Positions 7,801 to 10,365 of a stretch of 10,365 nucleotides of DNA are shown here, in pieces (the stretch's first letter is position 1; each line of letters opens with the position of its first letter). Position numbers and translations under genes: made by a program. This DNA is from Sediminibacterium sp. (GTDB lineage: Bacteria > Bacteroidota > Bacteroidia > Chitinophagales > Chitinophagaceae), in contig JAURIP010000038.1 in NCBI GenBank assembly GCA_030832695.1, positions 1-10,365 on the forward strand. Reading direction: 5' to 3'. A model generated the notes under the pieces. It saw only the letters and a list, made by a program, of their open reading frames with translations. It had not been told where the DNA came from and did no database searches.

Positions 7801-9105
7801 ATGTCAATAAAAGCATCTCCCTTTTTATTATACTCTGATGGTGAAGGGCAAATTTTTGAAGATACTAGTTTGTATGTAGCAGGCAGGGCTGGATGGGATG
7901 CCTATCCTATTCCTGTTGAAGATTGGATTGAATTACCCAATGGCGGAAACTTATACGAATTACCAGGTCGTCGTGGTATTGGCATTGATGTGGAAACAGG
8001 CGAAATGCGCCTTTGTGAACTAGGTTGGGCAGTGGCTGCATTTATTCCACCAGCACATACTGGATTATACGTTGCCGCCTATGAAACTATGGAAGATGAT
8101 GCCCCAACATTACCTTTATTTTGTTACACTGCTGTAGGTTGGTTAGATGGAAAAAACTATGTGCCTGCAGTACGAATTGAAAAAGACATTAGACAGGATT
8201 GCGAAGGATATGATCAAGCTACTATTGAAACAGGGACACAACAATTACTTTCCTTATATAGTCAAAACCGATTGGTGAAACACTTAATGGAAAACTGTTG
8301 TCAAACCTATACCTGTCCAGCTGCACGTAATTTAGCCATGGGCCGTTGGGAATGTCCCATACCCATTTCACCTGCATGTAATGCCAATTGTATTGGATGT
8401 ATTTCCTTCCAACCTTTAGATGAAACAATTGTTTCCACCCAAGACCGATTAACCTTTAAGCCAACAGCTGCTGAAGTAGTTGAATACACCGTGCCGCATT
8501 TAATGTCAGCCCCTTTCCCCATTGTGAGCTTTGGACAAGGTTGTGAAGGTGAACCTTTATTAATGTGGGAAACCATTAAGGAATCCATTATTGAAATAAG
8601 AAAACATACCGACAAAGGAAGTATCAATATTAATAGTAACGGGTCCGATCCAAAAGCAGTTGCAGCACTTGCTGCTGTTGGACTTGATAGCTTACGCGTA
8701 AGTTTGAATTCGGCGCGTGAGGAAGTGTACAACGCCTATTATCGTCCAAACAATTACACATTTGCAGATATTAAAGAAAGTATTCGTGTAATGTCCGCTG
8801 CAGGAAAATGGACCAGTATCAATTATTTTGTTTTTCCAGGAATGACAGATAGTGTTGCAGAGTATGAAGCTTTAAGACAACTCATTATTGATACCGATTT
8901 GAAAATGATTCAATGGCGTAATTTTAATATTGACCCAGATTGGTATTTAGGAAAAATAGGATTTACCGAAATGGGAGAAATTATGGGCATCAAACAAATG
9001 ATGGAATTAATTCAAGAAGAATTTCCAAATTTAAAATTTGGTTATTACAATCCTCCAATTGAAAGAATCAAAGGTGACTTTAGCGAAAACTTCGCACATC
9101 ACTAA
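7801..9105 (+). CDS. Radical SAM enzyme of unknown function with N-terminal extension and extra cysteines
   Basis: Radical SAM enzymes use a [4Fe-4S] cluster to split S-adenosylmethionine into a 5'-deoxyadenosyl radical. In this 434-residue protein the cluster motif CxxxCxxC is CNANCIGC, with C193, C197 and C200 (first codon 8377-8379). The SAM-binding 'GGE' position appears as GQGCEGEPLL (246-254), followed by strand and helix repeats of a partial TIM barrel (N-I-N-S-N-G near 276-281, L-D-S-L-R-V-S-L-N near 295-303, N-Y-F-V-F-P-G near 341-347). About 190 residues precede the barrel and do not match a domain I can name; they include YELPGRRGIG (52-61) and LPLFCYTAVGW (104-114). Just before the motif lie C166, C167, C172 and C185, enough to ligate an auxiliary Fe-S cluster, though this is inference. 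There is no C-terminal SPASM cysteine pattern. The substrate is unknown. It starts right after a -7 promoter element and leads into two permease genes. Confidence 0.88.
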   Translation: MSIKASPFLLYSDGEGQIFEDTSLYVAGRAGWDAYPIPVEDWIELPNGGNLYELPGRRGIGIDVETGEMRLCELGWAVAAFIPPAHTGLYVAAYETMEDDAPTLPLFCYTAVGWLDGKNYVPAVRIEKDIRQDCEGYDQATIETGTQQLLSLYSQNRLVKHLMENCCQTYTCPAARNLAMGRWECPIPISPACNANCIGCISFQPLDETIVSTQDRLTFKPTAAEVVEYTVPHLMSAPFPIVSFGQGCEGEPLLMWETIKESIIEIRKHTDKGSININSNGSDPKAVAALAAVGLDSLRVSLNSAREEVYNAYYRPNNYTFADIKESIRVMSAAGKWTSINYFVFPGMTDSVAEYEALRQLIIDTDLKMIQWRNFNIDPDWYLGKIGFTEMGEIMGIKQMMELIQEEFPNLKFGYYNPPIERIKGDFSENFAHH

Positions 9106-9115
9106 ACAAGTAGAA

Positions 9116-10033
9116 TTGAAAAAACAATTTAACAAACAATACCAACTTGGTGCCCTACTTGCCATTACTGCAAGCTTTATCTGGTCCGGTAATTTTATTG
9201 TTTCAAGATATGCGATACATTTAGCAGGTCCGTTTAGCTTAACTTTTTTAAGATGGACGGTAGCCACCATTAGCATGTTTCCCTTTGCCTATAAAAATTT
9301 CAAAAACGAATTACCAATATTCAAACAAAACAAAACCTACTTTTTTTTAATGGGGTTGGTGGGTATTGCAATTTATAATAGCTTAATATATACCTCTGGA
9401 CATTATACTACGGCCATTAATATGGCACTTATTGGATCCATCATCCACCCCATTGTTGCAACGGTGCTCGCAGCAATTGTGGTGCATGAAAAACTACATT
9501 GGAAAAATATATCAGGAATTATTTTAGGAATTATAGGGATTCTGCTTTTGGTTTCCAAAGGCGATATCAATAATATCATGCAATTTAAATTTGCAACAGG
9601 TGATTTGTGGATGGTGGCTGCAGGTTGTTGTTTTGGGACTTACAATGTGTATGTAAAAAAAATGCCAGTAGGAATTTCATCGAATAGCTTTTTGCTTTGC
9701 ATATTTGCCATTGGCGCTACCATCCTGCTACCATTTTCATTATATGAGATGACCTATGTACAACCTATTCAATTTTCAGGTCAATTTGTTTTGATTATTT
9801 TATATATAGGTATTGGCAATTCAACCATTGCTTACTTTTTATGGAATAGCGCTATCAGTAAGTTAGGCGTAGGTAAAACTGCGTTATTTGGCACGCTGAT
9901 TCCTTTATTAAGTTCCATTGAAGCGGTGTTTGTGCTGAATGAAACATTTACCTTATTTCAAGCCATTAGCGGTTTAATCATATTATCAGGTATTATTATC
10001 AATACCTGGCCTTCAAAAAAAGTGCATGGATAA
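9116..10033 (+). CDS. EamA/DMT-family ten-helix transporter
   Basis: Members of the drug/metabolite transporter superfamily move small solutes such as amino acids, nucleotide bases or other metabolites across the inner membrane, often outwards. The product has about ten transmembrane helices in two homologous halves. Each half ends with the EamA pattern of an acidic residue before a helix: V-V-H-E-K-L-H-W-K-N-I-S-G-I-I-L-G in the first, and F-V-L-N-E-T-F-T-L-F-Q-A-I-S-G in the second. The first helix begins at G-A-L-L-A-I-T-A-S-F-I-W. No in-frame ATG precedes this helix, so a non-ATG start is needed. TTG at 9116 gives 305 residues, the usual family length, with a short basic N-terminus; GTG at 9074 (319 residues) or TTG at 9038 would overlap the radical SAM gene by 32 or 68 bp. 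The choice is uncertain. The stop codon overlaps the next gene by 8 bp, implying coupled translation. Confidence 0.88.
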   Translation: MKKQFNKQYQLGALLAITASFIWSGNFIVSRYAIHLAGPFSLTFLRWTVATISMFPFAYKNFKNELPIFKQNKTYFFLMGLVGIAIYNSLIYTSGHYTTAINMALIGSIIHPIVATVLAAIVVHEKLHWKNISGIILGIIGILLLVSKGDINNIMQFKFATGDLWMVAAGCCFGTYNVYVKKMPVGISSNSFLLCIFAIGATILLPFSLYEMTYVQPIQFSGQFVLIILYIGIGNSTIAYFLWNSAISKLGVGKTALFGTLIPLLSSIEAVFVLNETFTLFQAISGLIILSGIIINTWPSKKVHG

Positions 10034-10365
10034 TACAATGATATTATTATGCGTTATCGCATTTGTTGCCGGATTTGTAGATGCGATTGTTGGCGGTGGT
10101 GGATTAATTCAAACGCCCGCAGGATTAATTTTAATGCCCAATGAATCCGTGGCGCGCGTTATTGGTTCACTGAAAATTCCTTCCTTCACCGGCACTTTTT
10201 TTGCTGCCAGAGAATACTTGCAAAAAGTTAAAATTCCCTTAAAAAGAATGCTTCTTTTCACCAGCATTGCTTTTGCTGCATCATTTACAGGCTCCTATTG
10301 CTTAACCATTGTGAGCAATCATTACATGAAACCCATAATATTTTTCGTGTTGGTGATCATTGCCA
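10026..10365 (+). CDS. TSUP family (TauE/SafE-type) permease, N-terminal part (3' end outside window)
   Basis: TSUP proteins are polytopic inner-membrane permeases linked to transport of sulfite, sulfoacetate, taurine-related and other small anions, usually as exporters. The frame is open to the right edge: 113 complete codons, roughly the first half to third of a normal protein of about 250 residues. The family hallmark near the N-terminus is clear: GFVDAIVGGGGLIQTPA at residues 16-32, in the first transmembrane helix, followed by S-L-K-I-P-S-F-T-G-T (48-57), where many homologues have N-K. Further hydrophobic segments lie at about 76-95 and 102-113. The ATG at 10026 overlaps the end of the EamA gene (ATGGATAA, 8 bp), so translation is probably coupled; an ATG four codons later (10038) is an alternative start. 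The transported anion cannot be inferred from this fragment. Confidence 0.88.
   Translation, partial: MDNTMILLCVIAFVAGFVDAIVGGGGLIQTPAGLILMPNESVARVIGSLKIPSFTGTFFAAREYLQKVKIPLKRMLLFTSIAFAASFTGSYCLTIVSNHYMKPIIFFVLVIIA

Noticed and set aside
8307..8732. 141-codon open frame on the minus strand inside the radical SAM gene
   Set aside because: It lies fully antisense to the conserved cysteine-motif region; its composition (Ser/Ala/Thr-rich) is what antisense reading of this region gives, and no domain is recognisable.

Overview
The window looks like ordinary chromosomal DNA from a Bacteroidota bacterium, plausibly a Chitinophagaceae-type relative. The clues are its AT-rich composition, near absence of Shine-Dalgarno sequences, and two perfect Bacteroidota-type -7 promoter elements (TAnnTTTG), each ending four bases before an ATG. 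A GlnRS-type glnS, a DUF4294-like lipoprotein-sized secreted protein and a CxxxY-type CcmE also fit. The genus call is inference. I see no mobile element, tRNA, rRNA or CRISPR array.

Left edge (1-498, + strand): the 3' end of a rhomboid intramembrane serine protease, which converges on and overlaps the 3' end of tilS by 23 bp.

Minus-strand block (476-7098): five genes in one direction, in transcription order ccmE, ccmF, a DUF4294-like secreted protein, glnS and tilS, with gaps of only 17, 41, 67 and 6 bp. ccmE and ccmF carry heme to apocytochrome c (System I maturation). glnS and tilS both act on tRNA: glutaminylation, and lysidine formation at the wobble base of tRNA-Ile(CAU). The block probably starts from a promoter directly before ccmE, with a possible second start before glnS.

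Divergent junction (7099-7162) and plus-strand block (7163 to the right edge): a 185-residue membrane protein of unknown function, then, after an 80-bp gap holding a perfect -7 element, a three-gene run: a radical SAM enzyme with a roughly 190-residue N-terminal extension and extra cysteines, a ten-helix EamA/DMT transporter with no usable ATG start, and the N-terminal third of a TSUP (TauE/SafE-type) permease overlapping the transporter by 8 bp. The tight packing suggests one transcript. An enzyme with two permeases could make or handle a small molecule and move it across the inner membrane, but the substrate cannot be read from the sequence. The radical SAM protein and its operon are the most interesting content; the rest is mostly housekeeping.
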